Assembly: GCA_037389465.1 (NCBI GenBank)
Contig: JAZARR010000206.1
Coordinates: 1,902,668 to 1,966,667, forward strand
DNA length: 64,000 nt
Origin: Baylisascaris procyonis
Lineage: Eukaryota; Nematoda; Chromadorea; Rhabditida; Ascarididae
Reading direction: 5' to 3'
A program made the position numbers and the translations under genes. Below, one piece after another: positions 1 to 13,900 of the stretch. The notes beneath the pieces were generated by a model, which made no database searches, had not been told where the DNA came from, and was given only the letters and a program-made list of their open reading frames with translations. Positions within the stretch are counted from its first letter, which is position 1; every line of letters starts with the position of its first letter.

Positions 1-3000
1 AAGTAATCAAAAGTTCAACAGCTCATTGATATTAATTCAATAAAAATTAAAATTCGCTATGAAGTCATTTGTTTGAAAATGATCTTCTTTGGCAATGCAA
101 CGCAAAAAAAAATTTTTTTTTCTTAGATGATTTAAATCATTTTATTGTGAACAGCATCAGTAAATCATCTCACGAAGTTGCCAATGTTTAATAACAGAAA
201 AAATGGACATATCATATTCCTCCTTACCCTCTTTCCATTTCCCCCCACTCCAATAAAAGCACTCACTGCAAACATCAGCAATTGGAGTTGTCAAGCACAA
301 AAGTAAAAAGAAAGACGGTCTGCACCATTAAAATACCCACTTCTCACTGCAAGCATTAATCAACATCTATCGTAAAAAGTACTGAGAACGCCCATTAAAA
401 ATTCCACTAATTTATTTCGTTTCTTGCAAAACAAAATTGATCGATGAGAATTTTGTAAGGTCTAAGAGAGAAATTATTCCTTTTCACTAGATGGCTGACT
501 GCTTTCAGAGGCAATTAGCCCATTAGATCAAGCTAATAACTATTGGAGAGAATATTAAACAGTGTATGAATGTTCGTGAAAAATTTCCTCCTTCTTAGTC
601 CTAATGCTGTCGGCTTAAAAACAGTCAATTTTATATTACCATATCATAAAATAGGACTTAAGCTCTAATTCATTAATTTTGTCGGTGATTGCCGATGCAC
701 AACAGTAGGAAACCCTATTGAGCACTTCTAACGATGACTATTTCAGTAAACGACATCTCAACCTTTCTACAGCAGGAATAAGCAATGTTATTCGTTACAT
801 CCGCACTTAATAATCTATTTTTATTGGAATATTCATAAGTGAGATGAAGAGACCTACTTAAATGAATGTTTTCGTTTCGTTGCTCTGAATGATTGGCCTG
901 ATGTTTTGTGACACAATCTCACTTCTATCCACTATCACTAGTAATTGATTACCGTCTAGAACTTATGGATGAATCACCTTTTTTGGGCAAGAGGGAACAA
1001 TCAATAAAATTTATGCCATTAAATGCTGCCATATTATTTAAAAGGATCGATCGAATGCGGACAGGTGGGGGATAGCAAAGAAATGAGAGCATTTGATGTA
1101 GAAAACGAGGAGAACTAAAAGGAAAGAAGTAGGGAAGGATGTAATGGCTATGTATTGGTGGCGCGTCGAGTGAGTTAAGTGAGTGTAGTTGCTTAGAAAA
1201 AAAATAGGCCCGACAACGGCGCATAAAACGGATGCCGCAAAGAAGTTTAAAAAAACAAAACAAGCAATAATAACCAAAAAAAATTGCAATTTGAATTTTC
1301 TTTGCTTAAAGGTTCCCAATGTCGAGAGATGAGAGGATTTGTTCGAGCATAAAAAACGCTCAAGTTGGAAGGCAAGACAATATTTTATAGGAATAGCAAA
1401 TGACTAGAGTAACCACTATGAAAAGCATTATATCATGCTCCCCTACACATATCCTACATTCCCCTAAATAGTGTTTGCAAACTATAAATAAATCAAAGTG
1501 TTAAACATCAAAATTTCATCTCACAAATTACTGTGATTTGTAGAAATGGTCGTAGCTTTTATCTATAGCTTGGGATGAATAGTGCTTACTACGAATGCTA
1601 TTCACATTACTTCTATGTGAATGTTCTGATGTCTTATTACCACAGCACGACTTTCTTGTCTGGCGAATCGTTATCCATAATTGCACATATCGACTATACC
1701 GCTTCAGAGTCTATCTCTATAACCGTATCATATGCACGTCAGCAATTTCTACTGACAAGCATTTTTGAAATAAAATTTAAGTTGAACCCAAGCGGATGTT
1801 TGTTGAATGTTGGCTCAACAACACAGGGTTATTGTGAAGTGGTCGTTGAGTGTGCAAACATTGCAACTCACAACACAACTTCACCTTTATCGCCTAGCAA
1901 ACCAAGTGCAATTGTTCCACTCAATATAAACGTAGAACAATGCACGCACAGTGATTCCGATCGGTGGTTTTTGTAGTGTCTCAAAGCGCAACAACAAAAT
2001 GTTGAATCATTGAAACAAATATTCACGCCCTCCGTGATGTAAAATACCCGTAAGGATGCACATTCACTTGTAACGCACATAGCAGCCATAACATTCATTT
2101 CTGCAGAAATTTACCACGCATACAATTTGAAGAAAAAAAGTGATTGCGAAAGAAGTCCGGTCGATGAAAATAAGCAGTGAGTAATATGAAAGAAGCACAG
2201 CGAAAGAGTGAATGGAACGGTTTCATTACTCACAGCACAACTGTTCACTACCATTGCTACTGTCTGCACAATTATTGCCATTTTTATCAATAGTGTTGCA
2301 AAAAAAAAGACTGAAAAAACGGCAAAAGAATAAACCTCCCCGATCCCTGTAGAATAATACTCGTGTGGATGAACAAAAAATGTATGACGATTGTTGGCTT
2401 TATTTTTTTGAATTCCATATCCATTCACATCAACATCAACTTTTTTTATAGATGAGATCATTATGCGATCTATGCAGATAGCAGTTTTTCGGCAGCGGAG
2501 GAAACATGAGGAAAATTTATAGACAAATATATGAAAGAGAATATAATTTTGAAGGAAAACGCAAAATGTTTAATCAAGCATCAGTTGCAGTATGCTATTC
2601 CACGATACACGACGAAAGAATTTGAATGAGGACAAAGATTAGATAACTGTGTTAAGGAAAAGATATGAATCGATGGCAAAATCAATAAATATAAGCAGCA
2701 GCCGCGTGAAACCATTATTTAGAGATGAAGCGATATTGTGATATGATTGTTACATGAATCGTGATATAAGAAGCTTTGTAGCATTCAAAACGAAATCAAC
2801 TATAAAGGATGAACTAGACGATGAAATAAGCCGCAATTGCATAGGTAAATTTTTGTACTTTATGGAATTTCGCTGTATTATAGGTTTTTTGTTTTGTAGT
2901 TATAAATTTTCTAACTTGTAATAGGGTCGTATATGATAAAAATAGGATCCAATAGGCTGTATGACGCTATTTCTCTTTCATCACATTATACAACATGTGG

Positions 3001-3850
3001 TACATAATTCCACCCAAAATTATATGAAAAACCGATAAAAAGTGTTTCCGACAAGCGAAAACGTTTCGGTGCTCATTTCAATGGAAAATATATTGATTTG
3101 TTTTATCTAATTACGCATATTTTATATCTGTTCCTCATCCATAACATATATGACGCAAATAGGAAAAGAGTGAGCAATTGGAAGGATATGATAGAAAATT
3201 GCAGGAAGATGCAGCATGAAGCAAACAATCACTGGGAAGTAGGCAGCTAAGGTCAAATAGCGTAGAAATCCATAAACAGTGCATCACCATCAATAAAAAA
3301 TATTTATATATATTCAACAAAAATTTTCAAAAATATGAACGATTAGAATGAGAAAAATACGTGTTAGTGAGCATATGGGTATGTGCTCTACATAATTCCC
3401 ATCCACCTTTATTGGAAAACATCGTAATAAAAAAGACTGCAACGTAAACCACTTTCATTGGAAACTGCACTAAAACTTAAATCACTTTCATACATTCTTT
3501 TCTGCAAATTATATTCAATAAAATCGAAAGAAAACAAATGCAAATTTCTAGGCGACATGATAGAAATTTGTGAAAATAATGAAGACTTACATTTGAAATG
3601 AGAGCACACAACAAAATGCGCTGACCGACCGAATAATAAAGTATCAACTACACAACTAAAGAAAAATTTTCACGATGCATAGGAATGTGAATTATACAGG
3701 TAATATTGTATTGTTGAATAACTCATTTCTTATGCTAGGAATTCAAAATTTTTACAAACTATAATGCAAAACATTTGGAATTTCACAACAATAAATATTA
3801 TACAAAATAAACATGCATCTCAAGAATAACATATACAAAATCAATATAGG
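1..3850. other. AT-rich stretch without a recognisable gene
   Basis: No reading frame here has a recognisable domain, a convincing splice context or raised GC. The longest open frame is a + strand frame at 1575-1976 (133 codons), of mixed composition with no family signal. Homopolymer A and T runs are frequent. I see nothing else that I can support. Confidence 0.6.
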
Positions 3851-4213
3851 AAACCATCTCAAGAACTCATATAAAAAGTATATATATATATACTTATATT
3901 TGTATTTATATTTATACTTATATTTATATATTTGTATACATTCTCTTACATTTGTTGTAACATATATATATACATACATAGTAGTTTTCAATCGTCGGAG
4001 TTTTTCAGTACGCTCCTTTCAGGAACCTTCGGCTGCATAAAAAAACACGGCGCAAAGGGCGAAACGCGAAAGAAACAAAAGCTTACACAGCTCTCTGGAG
4101 GCCTCATAAAAGATGCTAATTTAAAATCGGCCTTTCAACAAAGCTGTCGGTCTCACAGGAAAATATGAAATTTCCAACGCTATCAAACCATCTCAAGAAT
4201 TCATATAAAAAGT
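3851..4213 (+). repeat. 29-bp direct repeat pair bracketing a short GC-richer segment
   Basis: A 29-bp sequence beginning AAACCATCTCAAGAA occurs at 3851-3879 and again at 4185-4213, with one mismatch. The 305 bases between hold an AT microsatellite and then a GC-richer piece (about 4015-4165). The arrangement could be a small local duplication or the flanks of an old insertion; no terminal inverted repeats were found. Confidence 0.7.
3879..3980 (+). repeat. TA / TATTTA microsatellite
   Basis: Alternating TA runs at 3879-3892 and 3963-3972 flank TATTTA/TACTTA-type units at 3892-3940. The short reading frames in both directions, rich in Tyr-Leu or Lys-Tyr, are by-products of this repeat. Confidence 0.85.
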
Positions 4214-5291
4214 TATTGGCCAGCAATGCTATTAAAAAACCATAAAGGCCGTCAAATGCGATTTTAAAAACGAATCATATCAACAAAGCATTTCATTCGA
4301 ATCACATCTATTTAAGAATTGCTTCACTGATGATGTAATTGATTAGTGATATGTTTAGCGATAACTGTTTAAATAAACTTTATAAAACCCTACACGTCAC
4401 AAGATTTCCGTGAATCTCAAATTTTATGAGTTTTATTCAGTTCTTTTTCTAAATCATCGAATACTTTTTTCACAAGAAAAGCGCTTTCATTGCGAATATA
4501 AAATTCTAGCGGGATTATTCATTCGTTTCGTCATGCTCAATTCTCATCCGAACTGTTATTCAAGCACCTTAACGTCATAAATATATTCACATATTCTTTA
4601 ACATCTTTGATTTCAAATGTTATACAATATTTCATCATAGATGTGTAGAAATACGACCGATGCAAGTGACCTCAACAAATCAATAGCAATGAAATAATTT
4701 AACTACGATGCTAACTTTTTTATCATAAAATTCCAAGCGCTGTTCAGATTCTACTCTCCCATTCCAGGATCCAGAAACCACAGTGATATTTACGGCTGGA
4801 GCCAAATGTGAGCAGCCACTTCAAATTGACTCCTTCTTCGCTGCCCTCCTTCCTTCCTATGCAATGAATATTATGCGTATAGCACATTGAGCCAAATATG
4901 CGCAGTAAATGCAAGTAATTGTCAAAAAAGCCCCTGAGGTAAGATACGTTTATAATAACGAACCGAAATCTAATACACACATAAGTGAATTTGAGCTCCA
5001 GCTAAATTGACAGATGGTCAGGTTGTAGCTGTGCTTATCGAATCCGATAACAGACGATCACTCGTTACCTTTGGCAAATTTGTCGTCCTCAACTTTGAAG
5101 CACACTGCTGTTCTACATGGCCACAAACATTAATCTACAATTTCGATCTTTAAAAGCTGCAACGTTTCGCTCGGCATGCAACCCCGTAAGGCTTCCTTAA
5201 AGCCCACTGAAGCATCACCCCACTATTTCACTAATCACATAGTAAAATACTCATTGACGAATTTTAAAATCAAGGCATATTCCCGACTTTC
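4214..5291. other. No gene seen
   Basis: AT-rich sequence with only short, unconvincing reading frames. Nothing supportable. Confidence 0.55.
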
Positions 5292-5351
5292 TGATTTATG
5301 AAAGTTCAACGAAACAACCAATGATTTATAAAAGTTCAACGAAACCACTAA
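5292..5351 (+). repeat. Two-copy 30-bp tandem repeat
   Basis: Units at 5292-5321 and 5322-5351 share TGATTTATRAAAGTTCAACG and most of the following bases. The unit resembles part of a dispersed sequence also seen near 28,085 and 45,545. Confidence 0.75.
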
Positions 5352-6201
5352 AGTACATTAATAATGCAGCGTTATGTACCGATGGTCGGCAATTCGCTTT
5401 CTTCTTGCTTACCACATGCGTCCTTTGGAGTCAATGAATTAGGGTTTTTATTGCTGCACTTTGCAGAGGATTCGATGAGAATGGGTTAGATATGCTGTCA
5501 GGATTATAGAGAATCCAATCGAAACTGAGCCTTTAAGTCTCTATCTGGCGTTTGTCCAACTTGTTAACTAAATAACGCAGCTGTGAGTCTTCTTTAACAA
5601 CCTTATTGCAATTCTCCCCGTAATAAATGGCACCCCTTGTGGAATAATTTTACTCCCAAAATGTTAGCAAATTTGATGTTAACCAAGTAGAATGACTGTC
5701 AACAAAGATGCGGAGTAGTTCGCAATCAACGGCAAAATAGTCGTAAAATTAAAAGTTAAAAAAAAAATTTCATGGGATTAAAGATGGACGATTCCCAATC
5801 AAAAAATTTGTTATCAAAGGAATCACACTGTTTGGCTTGGTGGTATTTTTCATCCTTAACTATGACTATTTATGGTTTCCATTATTGTTCGGATCACAGA
5901 ATAGTCGAGATGGAAATCACCTTTGTAGTGGAATATTACGAGATGAAAACGAGTGATCATCATATAACGATGCAAATAGAAGAGAAATGTCAAAATGAAT
6001 CTGCTAAGGCCCTCTAAACGCAAGCACAGAGCGATGAACTGAACAACAATGTATGAATGCTCGGCGCTTCAAATCGAATCAAATCAAAAGCATTCAACTC
6101 GTTCACAGGCGATGTGACGTATTAAGGACAAGAAGCGTTATGGCTCTAACAACAAATAATCACTGATTTCTCAATATAGGCTATTTTATTGCATGCCCCA
6201 A
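5352..6201. other. No gene seen
   Basis: AT-rich; a + strand open frame at 5772-6017 has no recognisable features. Nothing supportable. Confidence 0.5.
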
Positions 6202-6239
6202 GGGGAACGGGGAGCAGTGGGAGGGAGGGTGGAGGTGGG
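6202..6239 (+). other. G-quadruplex-type G-rich tract
   Basis: The + strand carries GGGG at 6202-6205, GGGG at 6209-6212, then GGG at 6219-6221, 6223-6225 and 6227-6229, followed by shorter G runs to 6239. Loops are 1-6 bases, so the tract meets the usual G3+N1-7 pattern with a spare run. It stands out in an AT-rich setting. Folding is inferred from pattern only. Confidence 0.75.
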
Positions 6240-6689
6240 ATAAGGAAGGCTGCTGCAGCGCAAGTAAAAATTCGTACACTTGAAGGTGTTCTATGGTGGG
6301 AGGGAATCAGGGAATACATTTGTTAAATTGTGAGCGCGAATGCAACTGAAGTTGCTAAATTGATTTCTACGAATCAAAGAGACAAACAGGATTGAAGCAA
6401 GTGATCAATAAAGGGAAGAAGCCCATGATTCACGCTAATATCCTCAACTGTATTAATAAAGGAATAAAAATGCAGATATTGCAGCCGTATTGTTGTTGCA
6501 GTGTCCACGATAACTACTTAGAAATCTAGGGATACTTAGCAGGTAAGGACCATATTTAGCAGGTAACATAGTCAACGAAAACTAGAAATGTGTGATGATC
6601 CGTGAAAAGTAAACGAGGGAGAGGCAACGTCCTAAAAGCGTGCATATTTAAAATATTTTGATAAGCTACAAAAAGTTACGAGAAATCAA
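6240..6689. other. No gene seen
   Basis: AT-rich sequence between the G-rich tract and the CT microsatellite. Nothing supportable. Confidence 0.5.
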
Positions 6690-6708
6690 TCTCTCTCTCT
6701 CTCTCTCT
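6690..6708 (+). repeat. (CT)9 microsatellite
   Basis: Nine uninterrupted CT dinucleotides preceded by one T. Confidence 0.95.
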
Positions 6709-9700
6709 GTGATAGGTCACGAAATATGAAGAGTTACTCTTTCGTATCACAAAATAAATAACCAGTTACACAGCCGGAAGCAACTCGGAACAGTAAGAGA
6801 ATGGTTGTGAGGAATCAACTGCATAGATCCATAGTTGTCGAGTTTTTTGTGTAACGGCGCAACTGTCTGAGTTGAGAAGTAAACTCCATTCCATTGAAAC
6901 TGTCCCATACTAAATACGAGCCTAACTGTCACCGCATGCTTTTCGAAAATCATTCGATCCGGTCCGAGCTTCGCAGCGTGAGAAATTCCGGTCCGTTCTT
7001 GTCCGGTCCAATACGATTTTCACCTCATGCCGTAATCATGCTATATCCGTTATACAAATATTTAGAAGGATCGATTGTGGAAAAATTCTTTTGCAACTGC
7101 CGAAAGGAATTTGTAATGGTGCCGCAAAAATTTGCTTAGAAAAGTTTTATATATTTATTCTTCGCTTTATTTCATCAAAATAAAATACAGCTGGTATTGT
7201 TGATATAGGTGAAAGAAAAAGTTGGCAGGTAAATCATTTTTTGTAATAGTTTCTGCAATTCTCGATCAGATTTGATTAAATCCAAAACTAGTGGAAAGTG
7301 AAAAGTTCTTTTTTTCATTAAAAATAGATTTATGGACGGGAAAAATCCTTCCTTGTTTAAAAAACGTGAAAAAAAATTGGCTTCGAAAACACGAATTCAT
7401 TTCACTATTTTTATTTTTCAGTCACAGAAGACTATTCCGAAAAATGTTCATATTTCGGTACACTTTGATGTTATTCCTTATTACATCTTTACTTCAAAGC
7501 GTTACAATAATGCATCATCGAAGCATTTATTTGCACAATGCGAAATATTTGCACTGAAAGGACTAAATAAAAGATTGCATATTTCAGGAGGCAGATGCAT
7601 TATGATAAATTGCTCTTAAAAGTGTATTTGAAATTTGGAAAGCCAATGGAATAATGTGTCAAAAACAAAAAAAAGGACAAAGTGTCTTTCGTTCAATTCC
7701 GTCCAATAATAAATATTTCTCGTTATGGGAACGTAAATTCTTTTTTGTTTCATATCAATGGGAGGAGTGCGCGAAAAAGTGATACAAATGAAAAATTCGA
7801 ATTGTTATTCTCTATCACATTCCAACAAATTAGGAATATGAGAATCAAAACGATAGGCTACGAAGTGGCAGAAGGAATCTCTTATCGAGTAATGGGAATC
7901 AGTTAGTTAAATTATTAAGTAATTCGAGAAAAATGGAAATTATTGATTGGAATAATGAAAATTAGCAGAAAAGAATTCCGACCTTATTAAACAAAAGTGC
8001 ATTTTCTTCAATATTTTTTCAGCGTTTTTCTCAAGAATATGGAAAAAAAATTCAAATAAACACAATTCTTCTTACATTGACCCGATGTCATTAATTTCAC
8101 TTATCGTATGAAAAACCGATTTATTCTATCAGAGATTAGAATTATTAGCTGAACTATAAGGGGATAGTTTGCTTATATCTCGTTAATATTTATCCATCAT
8201 ACTCTAAAAATGGACATTAATGTTGCATTGCGCATTCTTTTGCACAAAATATTTTTTTTTTAAGTCGGATAAAGCACAAAAAAATGACACTTTAGGATCA
8301 GCTTCCTTATCATTCATCATCAACGAAATTGGGACTCCCGTCAAGAAAATAGTTTTTCAATTACATGTGAAATTGAAAAATTTTAAGCACAAGAAATATT
8401 TCTCATCTGAATTTCTTCCCCAAACTGTGAGGGATGCGCCAACTGAGAACTTCAAAACTCCTTCGTTGAAATCAGAACGAATTCCAATCTCCAGTTATTC
8501 CAATTTCCATGAACAATCGATTCACTGAAGCATAACAGAATGATTGAAAAAAACTTGCACATCTTCAAACTTGCATCTATGCAAACGTCGCATTTCGGTT
8601 TTCGTATGCTTCTACAACGTTCAGTCTTTGTTCGAGAGATGAAAGCGCAATGGAAGAATGTTAAGTTACATATTTATCGATATGTGTCAGTTCACTGTTA
8701 AGATATATGAGTCAACCGTTAGAATGCAAATAATACGATAAACCTTCGACGTGCAATTTGCAAATAAAAAGACGCATTTTCTTATCAAAAGGTAAACAAC
8801 GTGAAAAAAAGCATTAGCCCCTATCATGAAATGCAATTGAATTTCGATGGCACATTCACATAAATGTGCACTCATATGTAATGTGCAATATTCATACGTT
8901 AAATAAAGCAGTAATGATACATCGGAACAACAAATCACCTACGTCAATGATTCGTCAAAATATTTGCATCTCCTCTTAAAGCATGCACCTCCATCATTTT
9001 GTTTGAGATTCTTAGATGGAAATTCTGACGTCATTCTTTGAAGCACTTCTGAAGTACCACTAATTCACAATCGAGTGAGTTTGAGGCTTCCATATAACTT
9101 CAATGATTACATGAATATTACTATGAAAATACATCACATAATCGAAACTAAAGATGAGTGGAAACATTTATGAGGAATGCTAGCGAGATAAATTCTTTTG
9201 AAATTACAAGAAAGGATAGCCGATCGTTCGAATATTTGATGAAAGACAGCAGTAAATGGGAGTGTATCAAATGAATGGCTTCAGATCTACTTCTAATGAT
9301 TCCGTATAATGCATGAACCGGTTGTTTAGCAACAGCTAAAATATGCCATTGTTTTACAATTAAAAAATCAAACGGCTGTGTGCTCAAAAAAAAAAACCAG
9401 AGAATAGTCGAAATAGGACTTGACAGAGAAAATGGAAGAGAAGTTTGCGCACAACAATAATTACAACTGTTACGGGGTGTATACATTTGAACAATTCATC
9501 GCTCCAGACGACGATCAAAAAAAAGATAGGCTACAAACCACATTGCATGGAATGTTGAAGAATTCTAAACGGAAACAACATCAATTCAGTATATCATTTC
9601 AGTGTGCTATCTTCTTTTAGACTTGAATCGACATCGAAAGCGGTGCAAATTTTCTAAAAGATGAAATACTCACGAACGAGATTACGGAAAAATTCTCAAC

Positions 9701-10448
9701 AATCTTGAAGCATAGACGTAATTCGCATTCAGCTCTACGATGCATGAGTGGTTTTATAATTAGAATATCAAGGCGTTATTCATAATAGGCCGAAACGGCA
9801 CGTGAAACGTTTTTCTCAAGGCTGCCTCAGTAAAGCGTTGTTACACTGCCTTCCACTTATCTAGTTCCTTTTTTCATATCCTTTCTCATAGGCAATGAAT
9901 AAAGCTGAGTGTAATAATTTAAGACGTTTCGACGAAATCCTTTCGATAATTTTTTATGCTTCTGTAATTCAACATACGATGAACATAATTCAAAAATTGA
10001 ATTTTCATTATCGAAACTCCAACATGCTGACTGTGCTGAGATTAGCAATCTCAGAAACACTCAATTTCTTCATTCATTCCTTCTGTAGGGATCGACGTCA
10101 AGTAAACACAACGGGAAATTTCAACAAGAAATGAAACATTTTTCGATAGATATGTTAGGTTGGCCAAATACTGACCATAATGGCAAAGTTGTGACCAAAG
10201 CTTGGCACAGCACGATATAATAAAATCAAGATTGAACAATAGATACACACTGTTTATATATCAGCGGACAACTGATTTTAAAAAATATTTGCAAAACGTT
10301 TTCGCATTTTAAATGAAGCAATTGCTCATATAATTTTTCAACGAAAGATTGCCTTTCTAAATGACCACATCGATGGAAAATGATTTCGGAACTATTAAAT
10401 AAATGTAACTCTTTTCGAAGTTGAAGGATCAGTCAATTTTTATAGCCT
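6709..10448. other. No gene seen
   Basis: About 3.7 kb of AT-rich sequence. Overlapping open frames at 7291-7619 and 8220-8528 (+) and 9148-9486 (-) are Lys/Phe/Ile-rich with no domain or splice support. Confidence 0.5.
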
Positions 10449-10465
10449 TAACTTCAATGACTCCT
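10449..10465 (+). repeat. Diverged copy of dispersed repeat core (taRcttcagt)
   Basis: TAACTTCAATGACTCCT matches, with changes, the core seen at 37,440 and 45,777. A weak copy. Confidence 0.35.
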
Positions 10466-10760
10466 CAATTGAAAGAATCGAATATAGAGGATATGCAAAC
10501 ATATACAACAAAAGTTCTACTTACGTATGGAGAAGACAGTGCTTTAATATGTGATCCATTAGAATATTTGTACAATTGACGAAACGCTACTGAGTCCCTT
10601 CTTAAGAAACCGACTGGTTGTGAAGATATCTAACAAAAAATAATTCGCTTTCGTGCCGCACCTTAATCCGTAAGTCATAAAGGAAGTGATGAAGCCTAAT
10701 AATATTGGCGATAAACAAATGACATAACAATTTTGATTTATGTGTCAAATTTCAACGCCT
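10466..10760. other. No gene seen
   Basis: AT-rich spacer between two repeat cores. Nothing supportable. Confidence 0.5.
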
Positions 10761-10910
10761 TAGCTTCAGTAGCTTGCGAGTTGAAACTACCAAAAGGATG
10801 GACACCGAGTAGACAAACGCAGACTCACACATACAGAGATACAAGCATAAACACACATACACACATGCACATATGCTATGTGTAACTATGTGCGCGCATG
10901 CACTATCACT
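10761..10910 (+). repeat. Dispersed repeat copy with CA/TG-rich tail
   Basis: The core TAGCTTCAGTAGCT at 10761-10774 is followed about 50 bases later by a GTAGACAAACGCAGAC-like run, then by imperfect CACACATA and ATGCACATATG units to about 10,910. The same order of core, AGACAGA-type run and ATGCA-rich tail recurs near 37,440, so this looks like a degenerate interspersed repeat. No coding potential was seen. Confidence 0.45.
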
Positions 10911-13900
10911 TATACCTCTGGGAGTGATACCATCGTAATGCGCTGATAGAAAAATTTACAGAGATCTATAGAAATAGTGGATGGAATTTTTAATTTTTTT
11001 CAATCGGAAATTTTCTCCGTGAAATGTTTTATCGCAATAAAATAAAGAACACTCAAAACATGAGAACAATTAAATGAAGAAGTAGAGCACGCGATCATTA
11101 CAGACAAAAAGCCGACGTCAATTAGGCACAAACTTACAGATTTTCTCGAGATCCGAATAATTTATGCTAATAGTGAACGGAAAAAACTTAAGCACTGATA
11201 TGATATCAATAGGAACTCTATTCCAAACTTTGGTGATCCCAAAGGGGAGGGAATTACATATTGGATTTAAGGATGAGAGTCGAAAACAGTGAGTCGATCA
11301 GAACTAGATAATACTGAAGCAAATTGAATATTAGAGAAATCTTTAGCAAGTTTGAAATATCATATAGCGTCTAGCTCAAGACTGCAACCATCAAGGGATT
11401 TCAAGCCAATAATATGCAGGTGAGCTTTATAGTTCGGAATGTATACATTTGGAAGCTATTTTCATAAACCGCATTTACGCATTTTCCAATATGCTTGTTT
11501 TTAATTTCAAAAACGGCGACAAAACATGAAATCACATTCAAGAAGAGGACGTTAGAAGTAACAAAAGTCTCTTCTCTTCTGAAAACGTTCAATGCAGCTG
11601 TACTCAATTGCCTCCATAAGTGTAAGTGTAAATCTGAAACACAGCTGTGCTTGTAGTATAAAGTGTGATGAAAAAGACGAAAATTTATGAGTAATTTCTT
11701 CGGTGCTCCAAATTTGAAGCTAAAAGTCATATATGTTCCACCAATTCACTAGTAACGCTTGGTTTAAGGAACGTTATGAAAGTGAAAGATGTCATTCAAA
11801 AATGAGGGAAGTGATGTGGAAAATTGCACAAATTTTATGTGCGCTGTTTAAAATTTCGTCAACGGTAAGTCCAGCTGAAAACTATGTTCGCATTGAGCTT
11901 TCCCTTTTATCCCTCAACAAGAAACTTTTCCTCAAATCCGCCCTTTTTATCAAGTCTTTCGGCATTAATTACAAACTTCTGATATAAAAAACGATTTAAC
12001 AATTGCATAGCTTGGAAGGTTTTTGTCCATAGTGATTATTTCTTAGATGCCCTTATCATTATCGTGAAGGATGGAAACTTTAAAATTCAAATTTTTATAC
12101 ATATGTCCAGCAACACTTATCGTTCAAATTTTATCGCCCATCAAATTTGATCGTATTTTTGGAAAGAAGTTATTTAAAATATTATAAGACATTCATATAT
12201 TGAAACCATCTGGACAATGCACATTACTGTCAAATGAGACACGATAACACCATATAGTATTAACCAAACAAAATCGATTCAAATATTCTAACGCAGTTGT
12301 ATCTAAACGGAGAATTCGGAAGTAATGGAATTGCAAGTTATTGAATTGCCAGAAATATTTCGGCAATTGAGTCACCATTCCAATCTATTTTTCTCGAACT
12401 CTTTTCCTGCAAAAATTTTTGGGTTATAGAAGGGAAGGAAGTATGCAAAGACATACGTGTAGTGGGCACGACGGGTTATATGCGCCGCAAAACGGGCAAT
12501 GCCCTAAAAATTCGCCAGCGAATATCAGTGCAATCCCTAAGTACGCTCTAAACTTCTTAAAAACGAAAGATTGCAGCAAGCAACAGAGTAGCTGATAACT
12601 GAAAAGGAACAATTGCCATGCGCTAATTATTTTTATGAATTGTCAACGATGTATTGAGGAAAATTTTTAATTTTATTATTTATTGACTTTAATGCCTAGA
12701 AGTGGAAAACATACGAAACGTACTTCAGCATGAATAGCAAGAAGGGGCAAAACAGCGACAAATCAAGTGTCCGAGCGAATGGACATTCAATAAATAACAT
12801 CTGCAATAGTGTGAATATTAAAATGACTCCATCGCGGTTTGAAATATGAAAGAGTGGATGTGTTAACGATATCGGCAGAAGGAAGACTTCAGGCTCATAC
12901 AATAGGAAACTAGAAACTGCGCAGAAGTTCACTTGTGTAACATTGTAACTTTTTGTAATAGTTTAAAATCGCAACTCTATAGAACTCTAACAATTTCTGA
13001 CAGCTGAAGCTGACGTTGGTGTCGAGTTAGGAAAAAGTAAATTGAAATATTCCTGAAAGTGCCATGAGAGTCGTATACAACTTTGTAACAAAAGATCAAT
13101 TCGAATTTCAGCATATAATATTCCAATGATTTCTAATTACTTTTAAGTTGGCTGTAATTTGCCTGTACGGATCGCTGTGAACTTTGTGAAAAGCGATGTT
13201 TGGAGCCTTTCTGAATACTCTCTAAGTGTCTGATATCAGAAACCAAGTAAGAAAGCTACAGTGGAATATATCACTTCAGAATGGAACGGCAATAAGCAAT
13301 TAAGATTATTCGATAATGCTCAATATATATGCTGCAAAGAGCGGAAATGCATGCTTGCGAATAGCACACCATGTAAAAAACATCTCACTAGCAAATATGA
13401 GCAAACATAATGCGAATGAATTATTAGAACGTACAAAATATCAGTGATGCATGGGAGTGTGCAAGTATTAAAAGTATACAAAAGTCAATGTAGTATGGGT
13501 AAAAGGAGCAATAAACAATTTGGACAACAAATAACTTCGACGCGCTTACATCTCTAAGCGTTCGATTTGCCAATAACGAAAGAGTAGTAAACACTGACGA
13601 ATAGCCAGCCATATGTTATATCGATCGCTAAGCACGACATGCAGTAAACATCACTGCATAATTGTTGTAGTCGAAAAGCGAGCAGTACAAGTAAATATGG
13701 ATGGATGTATTACTAGCTCGTGCACAGCCGTTATATTGTTGGAAATAGTATGTTGAAAACGCATCATAATGTTTGCCTTTATGTTCTCATATCTCATCGA
13801 TGCAAAATAATATTTTTATCGGCTATATCGCATCGCTTTTTTTGCAGCTTAAAAATATTTTTTTGTTGATAATGCAGGAATGAATTTCATGCCAGCACTC

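Noticed and set aside
1575..1976. 133-codon + strand open frame
   Set aside because: No domain, no splice context and AT-rich composition like its flanks; length is within chance for a 64-kb window.
3752..4040. Tyr-Leu and Lys-Tyr repeat proteins on both strands
   Set aside because: Pure translation of the TA/TATTTA microsatellite.
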